Assembly (NCBI GenBank): GCA_900539655.1
Contig: UQCR01000013.1
Span: 1 to 64,000 of the forward strand
Source: an uncultured Robinsoniella sp.
GTDB taxonomy: Bacteria > Bacillota > Clostridia > Lachnospirales > Lachnospiraceae
Length of the DNA: 64,000 bases
Direction of reading: 5' to 3'
The translations under genes and the position numbers were made by a program. Positions 17,417-24,682 of this stretch are shown here, piece after piece; position 1 is the first letter of the stretch, and each line of letters begins with the position of its first letter. The notes under the pieces were generated by a model, which was given only the letters and a program-made list of their open reading frames with translations, did not search any database and was not told where the DNA came from.

Positions 17417-20059
17417 CTATTTAGCCTCATACCAGTTATTTCCGGTATGCATATCAATCTCCATTTTAACAGCCAGATCGGCAGCACCCGTCATTTCTGC
17501 TTCCAGGATCTGTTCTACCTGATCAAGTTCATCCTTTGAGGCTTCGATTAAAAGTTCATCATGGACCTGCAGAATTAATCTGGATTTCAGACCCTTTTCT
17601 TTTAAACTGTTATTCACACGAATCATGGCTATTTTTATTATATCTGCGGCAGTTCCCTGTATCGGGGAATTCATCGCCACACGTTCCCCAAAAGACCGCT
17701 GCATAAAATTGCTGGAATTTAACTCCGGAACGGGACGTCTTCTGCCAAACATGGTGGTTACATATCCTTCTTTTTTTGCAGCTTCTACTGTTTCATCCAG
17801 GAATTGCTTAATTCTTGGATAGGTGATGAAATATTGCTCTATATATGCAGCAGCTTCCTTACGGGTAATACTTAGATCCTGACTAAGCCCAAAGGAACTG
17901 ATACCATAGACAATACCAAAATTTACTGCCTTTGCATTGCGCCTCTGCAGGTCGGTAACTTCCTCAAAGGGTATATGGAATACCTGGGAAGCCGTAATCC
18001 GATGGATATCCTGAGCCTGCTGATAAGCATTTATTAAAGTCTCATCCCCTGAGATATGTGCAAGCACACGTAACTCAATCTGAGAATAATCGGCATCTAC
18101 AAATACATATCCCTCTTTTGGAACAAATACTTTACGGATGAGTCTTCCAAGTTCCATACGGATGGGAATATTCTGCAGGTTTGGTTCTGTGCTGCTGATT
18201 CTTCCGGTGGCCGTAATTGTCTGGTTGAAGGTGCTGTGGATTCTTCCGTCCGCAGAGATATAATTGGCAAGTCCGTCCGCATAGGTAGATTTTAACTTTG
18301 TGAGCTGGCGGTATTCCAAGATATCGGTTACGATTGGAAAATCGGGAGCCAGTTTCTCCAGGACATCTGCAGCAGTGGAATATCCGGTTTTCGTTTTTTT
18401 GCCGTTGGGGCATTTTAATTTTTCAAATAAAATGACACCCAGCTGTTTCGGAGAATTAATATTAAACTGCTCTCCTGCCTGTTCGTAAATAGATTTTTCC
18501 AGTTCTTCAATGCGGATCTGAAGCTGTTCGCCATAGATTTTCAGTGCTTCTGATTCTACCAGAATCCCTTCCTGTTCCATGTCGAAGAGTGTATAAACGA
18601 GGGGCATCTCAATTTCATCAAAGAGATGATCCATCTGCATTTCAACAAGCCGTTCCCGGATTTTAGGTGTGCAGGAAAAAGCTACATAAGCTGCATAGCA
18701 TGCATAAGTTATCAGTTCTGATTCTTTTTCCTCAGCCGCCGCAGTCAGAGAAATTTTCCCTAACAGCTCCATCCTGGAAGGAACCATCATATTCAGATAC
18801 TCTTTTGCGAGGTCTTCATAGGTGTAGGTATCCTTTAGGGGATTTACCAGGTAAGCGCCAATAGCGCCATCTGCAAACCGGGGCTGCTGTTCTCTGGTTA
18901 CTGCAAGGTACTTTAACTGTTCTTTTAGATTAATCGTGCTGATTGCCGGAACTGCCTTAATCATTTCCTGTATCTTACCAATCAGGTAATCTTCCGAAAT
19001 GAATCCCTGAACCGGTATAAAATAAATATCGGATTGTCCGTAACAAAGAGAACATCCAAATAATCCGTCTTTCTCAGTAAAAAGCTGTATGCCGACATGC
19101 TTATTTAGACCTGCATTTGTAAAGATCTCTTCTACTTTACCGAAGTCATCTGCTTTTGCAAAGGCATCTGTCACAGTATTTACCGGTGCCTCACAATCAA
19201 ATTTGGAAAGCATATTTTTGAAATCCAGCCGCTTAAAAAATTCAAATGCTTTTTGTGTATAAAGATTGTGAATACGGGCACTTTCCAGAGAGAAATCCAG
19301 AGGGCTTTCAATGTTAATTGTTGCAAGTTCTTTACTCAGCACTGCCATATCATAATGGTTTTTTAAAGATTCCCTGGCTTTATTTGGTTTTACCTCATCC
19401 ACGTGGGCATAAGCATTTTCAATAGAGCCATATTCCACAATTAATTTTGTGGCGGTCTTTTCGCCAACTCCTGGTATCCCTGGAATATTGTCAGAAGCAT
19501 CCCCCATCAGTGCTTTTAATTCTATGATCTGAAGAGGGGTAACCTGATATTTTTCTATTACGTCTTTGGTATTGTAATCTTCTATTTCTGTCCCGGTCCG
19601 CTTCGTTTTCGGAATACGGATTTTGATCTGGTCGGTTGCCAGCTGAAGCATGTCCCGATCACCGGAAACGATGGAGACTACGAGCCCTTCTTTTTCCATC
19701 TTTTTTGCCACGGTGCCTAAGAGGTCGTCTGCTTCATATCCATCCAGCTGCATCAGCGGGATATCCATAGACTCGAGCACTTCTTTCATTACTGGTACCT
19801 GCTGGCGCAGTTCATCCGGCATGGGTTTTCTGGTGCCCTTGTATTCCGCATACATATTATGACGAAAAGTAGGGGCTTTCAGGTCAAATGCCACTGCCAG
19901 ATAATCCGCATTTTCTTCGGACAATATTTTAAACATGATGTTCAAGAAACCATAAATTGCATTGGTATGCAGCCCTTCTGAATTCGTCAGATCAGGAATT
20001 CCATAATAAGCCCTGTTTAAAATGCTATGTCCATCTATTAAAACAATTTTTTCACTCAT
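17417..20059 (-). CDS. polA: DNA polymerase I
   Basis: An 880-residue repair and Okazaki-fragment-processing polymerase. The N-terminal 5'-3' exonuclease (FEN) domain has LIDGHSILNRAYYG, EADDLLGT and GDRDMLQL, with the H3TH region at GDASDNIPGIPGVGEKTA. The middle 3'-5' exonuclease-like domain lacks clear catalytic acidic motifs and is probably inactive. The polymerase domain has DADYSQIELRVLAHISGD (motif A), RRNAKAVNFGIVYG (motif B) and VHDELLIEA (motif C). The ATG giving MSEKIVLID is chosen over an upstream TTG; GGAG sits 6 nt before it. The gene is 12 nt after the zf-HC2 gene. Confidence 0.97.
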   Translation of the reverse strand: MSEKIVLIDGHSILNRAYYGIPDLTNSEGLHTNAIYGFLNIMFKILSEENADYLAVAFDLKAPTFRHNMYAEYKGTRKPMPDELRQQVPVMKEVLESMDIPLMQLDGYEADDLLGTVAKKMEKEGLVVSIVSGDRDMLQLATDQIKIRIPKTKRTGTEIEDYNTKDVIEKYQVTPLQIIELKALMGDASDNIPGIPGVGEKTATKLIVEYGSIENAYAHVDEVKPNKARESLKNHYDMAVLSKELATINIESPLDFSLESARIHNLYTQKAFEFFKRLDFKNMLSKFDCEAPVNTVTDAFAKADDFGKVEEIFTNAGLNKHVGIQLFTEKDGLFGCSLCYGQSDIYFIPVQGFISEDYLIGKIQEMIKAVPAISTINLKEQLKYLAVTREQQPRFADGAIGAYLVNPLKDTYTYEDLAKEYLNMMVPSRMELLGKISLTAAAEEKESELITYACYAAYVAFSCTPKIRERLVEMQMDHLFDEIEMPLVYTLFDMEQEGILVESEALKIYGEQLQIRIEELEKSIYEQAGEQFNINSPKQLGVILFEKLKCPNGKKTKTGYSTAADVLEKLAPDFPIVTDILEYRQLTKLKSTYADGLANYISADGRIHSTFNQTITATGRISSTEPNLQNIPIRMELGRLIRKVFVPKEGYVFVDADYSQIELRVLAHISGDETLINAYQQAQDIHRITASQVFHIPFEEVTDLQRRNAKAVNFGIVYGISSFGLSQDLSITRKEAAAYIEQYFITYPRIKQFLDETVEAAKKEGYVTTMFGRRRPVPELNSSNFMQRSFGERVAMNSPIQGTAADIIKIAMIRVNNSLKEKGLKSRLILQVHDELLIEASKDELDQVEQILEAEMTGAADLAVKMEIDMHTGNNWYEAK

Positions 20060-20071
20060 ACATTTCTCCAA

Positions 20072-20686
20072 TTACTTTTTTGTAGTCTGAATCTCAGTAC
20101 TTTTATTTTTTGCATTCTTTTTCTTTGTATTCTTATTTTTTTTATTTGAGGATTTTTCGCTGGCACTATTGGAAGAACTTTCCGTCTCGGGAGTTTTTTT
20201 CACACCACTCTTTTCACTGCCGGTCGACACTTCGGTATCTAAAGTTTCGATCTGGTAGATCTGTGGAATATCTTTTAAATTTTCGTCGATATCGGATTTT
20301 GGATTGCCATAGACAAATTCGTAGATTGTTGTCTGCTGAATTGTTTTATTGCTGCTCCACATCTGAAACTGGGTAAACAGTACAATTAGCAGAGCCAGCT
20401 CGGCTACAGCCATAAAACAGTGCCGGTAAAAACGCATAATCTTTCTGCGGTGTACGCGATGTTCAGAAGAATGCAGGTCATCAACCAGAAGCTTCTGGAT
20501 ATTATAGTTCATATGGCTTTCATCATCCAGACGTTCCAATGCAAAATAGATCGTAAAATATATCTCAAGTTCTTCATGGCATTCCGGACATTCTTTGATA
20601 TGCTCAATGAATTTTTCGAGTTCTTTATCATTTAATTTTCGCTGTATATAAGGCAAAATCATCTGCTGGGCAGTTTTACAATCCAT
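20072..20686 (-). CDS. zf-HC2 domain membrane protein, anti-sigma-factor-like
   Basis: A 204-residue protein with an N-terminal zinc-finger HC2 domain (MDCKTAQQMILPYI, then HIKECPECHEEL), one membrane segment at about residues 98-117, and an extracytoplasmic tail that becomes rich in Lys, Asn and Ser. This is the layout of ECF anti-sigma factors, but no sigma-factor gene is next to it, so partner and role are unknown. The start at 20686 is set by GGAGG 7 nt upstream. It is the first gene of the polA-coaE unit. Confidence 0.75.
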   Translation of the reverse strand: MDCKTAQQMILPYIQRKLNDKELEKFIEHIKECPECHEELEIYFTIYFALERLDDESHMNYNIQKLLVDDLHSSEHRVHRRKIMRFYRHCFMAVAELALLIVLFTQFQMWSSNKTIQQTTIYEFVYGNPKSDIDENLKDIPQIYQIETLDTEVSTGSEKSGVKKTPETESSSNSASEKSSNKKNKNTKKKNAKNKSTEIQTTKK

Positions 20687-20759
20687 ATGCTTTCCTCCGA
20701 AAGGCAAAATTTAAACTAACATGATTCTAACACACCTTATACAAAATTGCCATTACAAA

Positions 20760-20814
20760 ATAAAAATGGCCCCTGTAACATCCCAGATAAAGGCGTCTGG
20801 CATATTACAGAGGC
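20760..20814 (-). terminator. Strong intrinsic terminator downstream of the agr region
   Basis: Arms 20769-20787 and 20796-20814 pair over 18 of 19 positions (wobbles included) around an 8-nt loop, followed on the minus strand by CATTTTTATTTT. It lies about 260 nt beyond the agrD stop and would end any transcript from the agr promoters. Confidence 0.85.
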
Positions 20815-20988
20815 GTATTATGAAGCCGATTTGATTCTGTTCGTTTATAAAAAAATTTTCCGTACGTTATTATCGCTCATATATATTTATATACACGCGT
20901 TCCCCACTTCACGCAGTACTCCCTCAAACGATAACAGTAATCAAATCAGACAGCTTCCGAAAAAGAATAATGAGTTAATAATTGTCTG
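20760..20988 (-). ncRNA. Candidate agr-controlled small transcript (RNAIII-position analogue)
   Basis: An AgrA-type operator and promoter (20995-21064) point into this 230-nt stretch, and a strong terminator closes it. Inside there is no good ORF: an 11-codon GTG frame after GAGGGAG and an 11-codon ATG frame with no ribosome binding site are the best. The stretch could be a regulatory RNA, a remnant, or only the 3' UTR of agrBD. No homology is claimed; it rests on promoter geometry alone. Confidence 0.3.
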
Positions 20989-21010
20989 AACACCAATATA
21001 TTAACTCATT
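20957..21010 (-). terminator. AT-rich inverted repeat after agrD
   Basis: Perfect 12-bp arms AATGAGTTAATA (20969-20980) and TATTAACTCATT (20999-21010), followed on the minus strand by ATTCTTTTTC. It could be an early terminator for agrBD, or an operator, since it overlaps the -10 region of the second agr-type promoter. Confidence 0.45.
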
Positions 21011-21064
21011 TAGAAAAAATTGCAATAGCTTTTGACTAACTGGATTCTAATCTCGTCTAATTGG
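20995..21064 (-). promoter_or_regulatory. Second AgrA/LytTR-type operator and promoter
   Basis: Two direct repeats, on the plus strand CTAACTGG (21036-21043) and CTAATTGG (21057-21064), are 21 bp apart start to start. On the minus strand they read CCARTTAG, close to the known AgrA half-site. Exactly 10 nt further along the minus strand is a -35 TTGCAA (21020-21025) and then TATATT (20995-21000) after a long 19-nt spacer, as in promoters that depend on an activator. The geometry copies the agrB promoter. Confidence 0.55.
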
Positions 21065-21077
21065 TATTTTTTGTATC

Positions 21078-21233
21078 CTATTTGGTACTTTTACCATTAG
21101 ATTTTTTTAATGCTTCTGGTTTAGATGGCTGGTAAATTCCATACCATGATGGCCAGTCACCGCCTTCTAATGCTACAGCATGTCCAGCAGCTGCAACAAC
21201 TTTTAACAGGTTTTTTTTAATAGTGCTTTTCAT
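21078..21233 (-). CDS. agrD: AgrD-like autoinducing peptide precursor, serine type
   Basis: A 51-codon gene with AGGAGG 8 nt before ATG. The protein has the three AgrD parts: a basic amphipathic N-terminus (MKSTIKKNLLKVVAAAGHAV), a short core around DWPSWYGIY, and a C-terminal recognition tail QPSKPEALKK. It contains no cysteine. S29 occupies the place of the ring-forming cysteine, so the mature signal would be a lactone, perhaps a five-residue ring S29-W-Y-G-I33 with a short N-terminal tail. The gene overlaps the end of agrB by 17 nt, the usual AgrB-AgrD coupling. The exact cleavage sites cannot be read from the sequence. Confidence 0.85.
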   Translation of the reverse strand: MKSTIKKNLLKVVAAAGHAVALEGGDWPSWYGIYQPSKPEALKKSNGKSTK

Positions 21234-21813
21234 TTAATCGCCTCCTTTTCAATATTTCAATTATTATTAATATGATAACGGCAACATGAACAAACAAAAC
21301 TAAAACAGCTAGTTCATTGTAACCGAATACCCATCCGCAAATGCCTACTACTTCACAAATAAGTACTCTCAATAATACTTTTCTTTTTATGAGAGGAATT
21401 TCAGTAGTGTCTAAAGGGCATTTCAAGTTTTCAATTGGTGAAAACTGCCACATAAAAAGTGGAACATATATGTATGCCAGTACAAAAAAGGCGAAATTAA
21501 TATCTGTAATTTTAAAAAAACGAACAGATGTCATGATAAATCCAAATACAATAATTAATGAAAAGTTACATTTGAAATAAGAACTTGCGTGGTATCCCCC
21601 ACTTTGGGTTCGGACCCATGCAAAAATTAAAAACCCTAATAAAGCTAAAAATAATCTTTGATAGATAATACCAATTAATAATACCCAGAATATATTAACT
21701 ATCGTTGATATTATTAATTCAAATCCATACTGATATACTTCTTTTTCAGTGCCTTGAATGATCATCTTCCGGACACATAAATCAGTCACCACATTAGCAC
21801 ACTTAGAAATCAT
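21217..21813 (-). CDS. agrB: Accessory gene regulator protein AgrB (peptide-processing protease)
   Basis: A membrane cysteine endopeptidase of 198 residues that cleaves the AgrD C-terminal tail and forms the (thio)lactone ring. Catalytic H75 and C82 lie seven residues apart in RTQSGGYHASSYFKC, matching H77/C84 of S. aureus AgrB. Several membrane segments follow. The ATG at 21813 is chosen (AGGTGAGG just upstream) over a TTG 60 nt earlier without a ribosome binding site. It has its own AgrA-type promoter and overlaps agrD. Confidence 0.93.
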   Translation of the reverse strand: MISKCANVVTDLCVRKMIIQGTEKEVYQYGFELIISTIVNIFWVLLIGIIYQRLFLALLGFLIFAWVRTQSGGYHASSYFKCNFSLIIVFGFIMTSVRFFKITDINFAFFVLAYIYVPLFMWQFSPIENLKCPLDTTEIPLIKRKVLLRVLICEVVGICGWVFGYNELAVLVLFVHVAVIILIIIEILKRRRLNEKHY

Positions 21814-21863
21814 AACCTCACCTAAATCCCTATAAACTTCATAGAATTTTACATTTCTATAGG

Positions 21864-21931
21864 ATTTTACCAATTAATTCTAAAAGTTTCAATATGTATT
21901 GACTAATTGGTCTGATTCATTGCCTAACTGG
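21864..21931 (-). promoter_or_regulatory. AgrA/LytTR-type operator and promoter of agrBD
   Basis: Direct repeats, on the plus strand CTAATTGG (21903-21910) and CTAACTGG (21924-21931), are 21 bp apart start to start; on the minus strand they read CCAGTTAGG and CCAATTAGT, close to AgrA half-sites. Ten nt later come TTGAAA (21887-21892), 17 nt, and TAAAAT (21864-21869). A -35-adjacent site fits an activator, giving the positive autoregulation expected for agr. Confidence 0.65.
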
Positions 21932-21939
21932 TAATTCAT

Positions 21940-23250
21940 TTATATTTTCATCATAATATGTGCTATAAATGTATTATCTTTTTCGTAATATTCTACTATA
22001 CCTCCGTTCTTATTTACAGCATCAGCAACATTCAGATGTCCCAGACCGTGCTTTCCGGAAGAATCTTTTGTAGATAACAACTGTGGATTATTCTTTAATA
22101 CTGATTCATTAATAGGATTTTTTACAAAAATATTGAAATAACGTTTTTCCTGATACATCTCCAGTGAAATCCATTTATTCTCATTATGCATATTTGCGTC
22201 AATTGCATTATCCAGGAGATTGAATAAAACAATACTGGTATCAACTCCATCCAGAGTACTTGTATCTCCCGCTACTTTGATATCTAAAAGAATACCGTAT
22301 TTTTGACAAACATCCGATTTAGCATGAAGAACGGCATTAATGGTATGATTATTGCAGATTTCAAAATCTGTTGATTGCTGAAGATAAAAGTCTGATACTT
22401 TTTTGGCATAATCTTTTACGGTATCGTATTTTTCTTCCACTAAAAGTGTTTGTATACAGGCAAGATGATTTTTATAATCATGCCGCATTTTTGTTTCTCT
22501 GTTTTCAGCATCTTTAATTTGGAACAGCTGTCTCTCCAACTCTTTACATTTCAATTCTGTCAGTTCCATATGCAAAATATCCTGATTTTCCTGACTTAAA
22601 GATAAAATGGAATGATAGATATAAATATCAATGATGATAATGCCTATAAGAATGATGAGAGCCTTAAAATTCATTGCTTCATCTGTCGGATTATTTCTCA
22701 CCATTAAATATAAGGTTGTATCGGTAATAAAAGATACCAGGAAAACGATTAGAAAGGTAATCCACTCACGCTTTCTAAGGTTTAGTCTACTTCGCTTCAT
22801 CACGCGTAGTATGACTTGTATAAAAACGTACAGCATAACTCTTGTAATGATAAATATCCATATCAGAATATAAGATTCTGATGTTAACAAGGCATCAATA
22901 CTAATATTAAAAGACATTGCAACTAATTGGTATGTAAGTGTATTGATCAGTGTAATCATAATAAATGGTGTAAAACAACAGAGCATTTGAAGCATTGCCC
23001 CGCCATTCAGCGCCCATCTGCAATATATCCACAGAACAAAAATTGCAATAATGGGGAGTATCACGTCACTTCTGTAGAATGTTCCTGTAAATTGTGCAAT
23101 AAGCGTAACAAATATGACAGCTAACACTCCTCCTACTTTACTTGAAGTTGAATCATTTTTATAGTCCAGATATTTAACTAAGAAATATAAAATCAGAAAG
23201 TTTTCAATCGGACTGGCTAAGTATTTAGTTACTGTATAAAGTATATCCAT
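21940..23250 (-). CDS. agrC: AgrC-like sensor histidine kinase (GHKL type)
   Basis: A receptor kinase of 436 residues: about six membrane segments over residues 1-215, a coiled linker, the H-box MRHDYKNH (phospho-His about 257), and a GHKL ATPase domain with LFNLLDNAIDAN and GKHGLGHLNV. In agr systems it binds the mature peptide outside and phosphorylates AgrA. Its ATG follows directly on the TAA that would have ended a full-length agrA, and its ribosome binding site GAGGGGG lies in the old agrA tail. It ends 9 nt before the agrBD operator. Confidence 0.9.
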   Translation of the reverse strand: MDILYTVTKYLASPIENFLILYFLVKYLDYKNDSTSSKVGGVLAVIFVTLIAQFTGTFYRSDVILPIIAIFVLWIYCRWALNGGAMLQMLCCFTPFIMITLINTLTYQLVAMSFNISIDALLTSESYILIWIFIITRVMLYVFIQVILRVMKRSRLNLRKREWITFLIVFLVSFITDTTLYLMVRNNPTDEAMNFKALIILIGIIIIDIYIYHSILSLSQENQDILHMELTELKCKELERQLFQIKDAENRETKMRHDYKNHLACIQTLLVEEKYDTVKDYAKKVSDFYLQQSTDFEICNNHTINAVLHAKSDVCQKYGILLDIKVAGDTSTLDGVDTSIVLFNLLDNAIDANMHNENKWISLEMYQEKRYFNIFVKNPINESVLKNNPQLLSTKDSSGKHGLGHLNVADAVNKNGGIVEYYEKDNTFIAHIMMKI

Positions 23251-23340
23251 TTATCGCCCCCTCATATATGCAATAAACCGCTGTTTCACATCTTTCTTAC
23301 GGCTTTTGCTCATTTGGAGGTTCTTTTTTTCTTTCCTAGA
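23251..23340 (-). pseudogene. Detached C-terminal tail of agrA
   Basis: Directly after the agrA stop, in the same frame, 29 codons encode a normal LytTR ending (NLQMSKSRKKDVKQRF, then IAYMRGR and TAA). The tail ends precisely where agrC begins. With this tail agrA would be 236 residues, the usual AgrA length. The stretch has a run of seven As, so an indel or sequencing error is possible; the other reading frame just after the break encodes SVI-stop-ERKKE, which also looks LytTR-like. Confidence 0.7.
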
Positions 23341-23961
23341 TTACAGATCGTTCTCGATACTTGAAACATACTTCAGATTAACCATAATGCCATTATGTAT
23401 TCTGCAAAGGCCATTCTTGGCATAGGTTTTCTCAAAATCACGCAGAGAGGCCCAGACCAGGAAGGTCTTGTCGTTGTTGCAGATGATAGCAATTTTTCGG
23501 TCTACCTTTTCCATAAATAAAATCTGTTTAATTGGAATGAGATGTATGCCGTCAGCGTCTGTAATCTCAAGGACCTGATTTTCATCTGTGTTCAGATCAA
23601 GAAAGCCATTCAAGACTTCCGGCAGTTCTGTATCCATATACTCTTTTCTTATAAATTGAAACGGGTGATACTTAAAAGTATCGAAAACCAGATTTGCATG
23701 ACTGGTTACAAAGACAATGCGGTTACTGATTCCTGACTGATAAAGCTGTGATGCAATTTCCATGCCTGAGATGTCCGGCATATCAATATCCAGAAAAATT
23801 AGATCTGCCTGATTTTCAGATACAAATGCAAGCAGATCATTTCCGTTATATTTGGCAGTTAATTGATAATCTTCATCTGTAGCAGCCATCTGACTTACTA
23901 TGATATTTTTAATTTTCTCGGCAATAATGGGTTCATCATCACATATGACGATATGAAGCAT
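23341..23961 (-). CDS. agrA: AgrA-like LytTR response regulator, C-terminally truncated
   Basis: A receiver domain (residues 1-120, acidic pair DD8-9, phospho-acceptor D58 in FLDIDMP, and K near QFIRKEY) is followed by a LytTR DNA-binding domain (LFMEKVDRK, CRIHNGIMVNLKYV). The frame ends at residue 206 with ...SSIENDL and a TAA, about 30 residues before the normal end. The lost part includes the last LytTR strand and basic helix, so DNA binding may be impaired unless the stop is read through or is a sequencing error. It is the first gene of the agr locus. Confidence 0.85.
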   Translation of the reverse strand: MLHIVICDDEPIIAEKIKNIIVSQMAATDEDYQLTAKYNGNDLLAFVSENQADLIFLDIDMPDISGMEIASQLYQSGISNRIVFVTSHANLVFDTFKYHPFQFIRKEYMDTELPEVLNGFLDLNTDENQVLEITDADGIHLIPIKQILFMEKVDRKIAIICNNDKTFLVWASLRDFEKTYAKNGLCRIHNGIMVNLKYVSSIENDL

Positions 23962-24047
23962 AAAATTTCTCCTTTGTTCCTTCTATATAATTTATTCTTA
24001 TGTATAATTACGGTGGTCCTGTTGGACGACCGTTGAGCATTTGAACA

Positions 24048-24078
24048 TATGATATCAAATACACTATAGGATATCATA
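24048..24078. repeat. Perfect inverted repeat upstream of agrA
   Basis: TATGATATC and GATATCATA, 9 bp each, 13 nt apart, about 100 nt before the agrA start. A possible dimeric-repressor site or promoter region; no matching regulator is known here. The remaining sequence between agrA and the HPr-like gene shows nothing else clear. Confidence 0.5.
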
Positions 24079-24209
24079 CCTATTATTTCAGGGTTTGTCC
24101 ACAATTTTTTCAAGAGGAGGACTTTATATAAAACCGCAAAAAAATAAGAATACCGATCTGATTATGCCGCTTTTAGAACATTAACCAAATGACATTCCTA
24201 TTTTAATTA

Positions 24210-24440
24210 CTAATTGCATAGATATTCGGCAACATGGACTAACAATTCGTTGCAATCATCGCCATGGATCTGCATCTCAATATTAGTGGAATTACTCAGT
24301 GTAAATGCACTGACCAGGGATTTGGCGTCCACCACATAGTGTCCACACTTTAAATCCACATCATAATCATAACCGCTTACAATATTTACAAATTTTATGA
24401 TGTCCTCAGGACTCTGAAAATTAACGGGCATCTTTGTCAT
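24210..24440 (-). CDS. HPr-like protein lacking the catalytic histidine (Crh-like)
   Basis: A 76-residue protein with the length and pattern of an HPr fold. AKSL at residues 39-42 aligns with the Ser46 region of HPr, and the C-terminal half (IEMQIHGDDCNELLVHVAEYL) matches the HPr ending. The N-terminal HARPA motif is gone; by alignment S10-P11 replace His15-Ala16. It therefore cannot act as a PTS phosphocarrier but could be phosphorylated on Ser41, like Crh of Bacillus. The start is fixed by AAAGGAGG 8 nt upstream. It stands alone. Confidence 0.65.
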   Translation of the reverse strand: MTKMPVNFQSPEDIIKFVNIVSGYDYDVDLKCGHYVVDAKSLVSAFTLSNSTNIEMQIHGDDCNELLVHVAEYLCN

Positions 24441-24682
24441 CAGTTTACCTCCTTTCCATCTTCTGTATGTTAACATTATAGTACGCTTTCTTTCTATTCC
24501 ACAAGGGTAATATTTTATGATTTTTAGTACTTTTTTTATTACATTTGACCATAAAATATGAGTATATGGATGGTAAATATTAACATGTAAACATTGTATG
24601 AACATTTCGGTTTTTAGTAGAAAAAATTGTCGAATTTTGCTAAAATATAATTATTAGAATTTTTGTGATAGGCGGGCAAATT

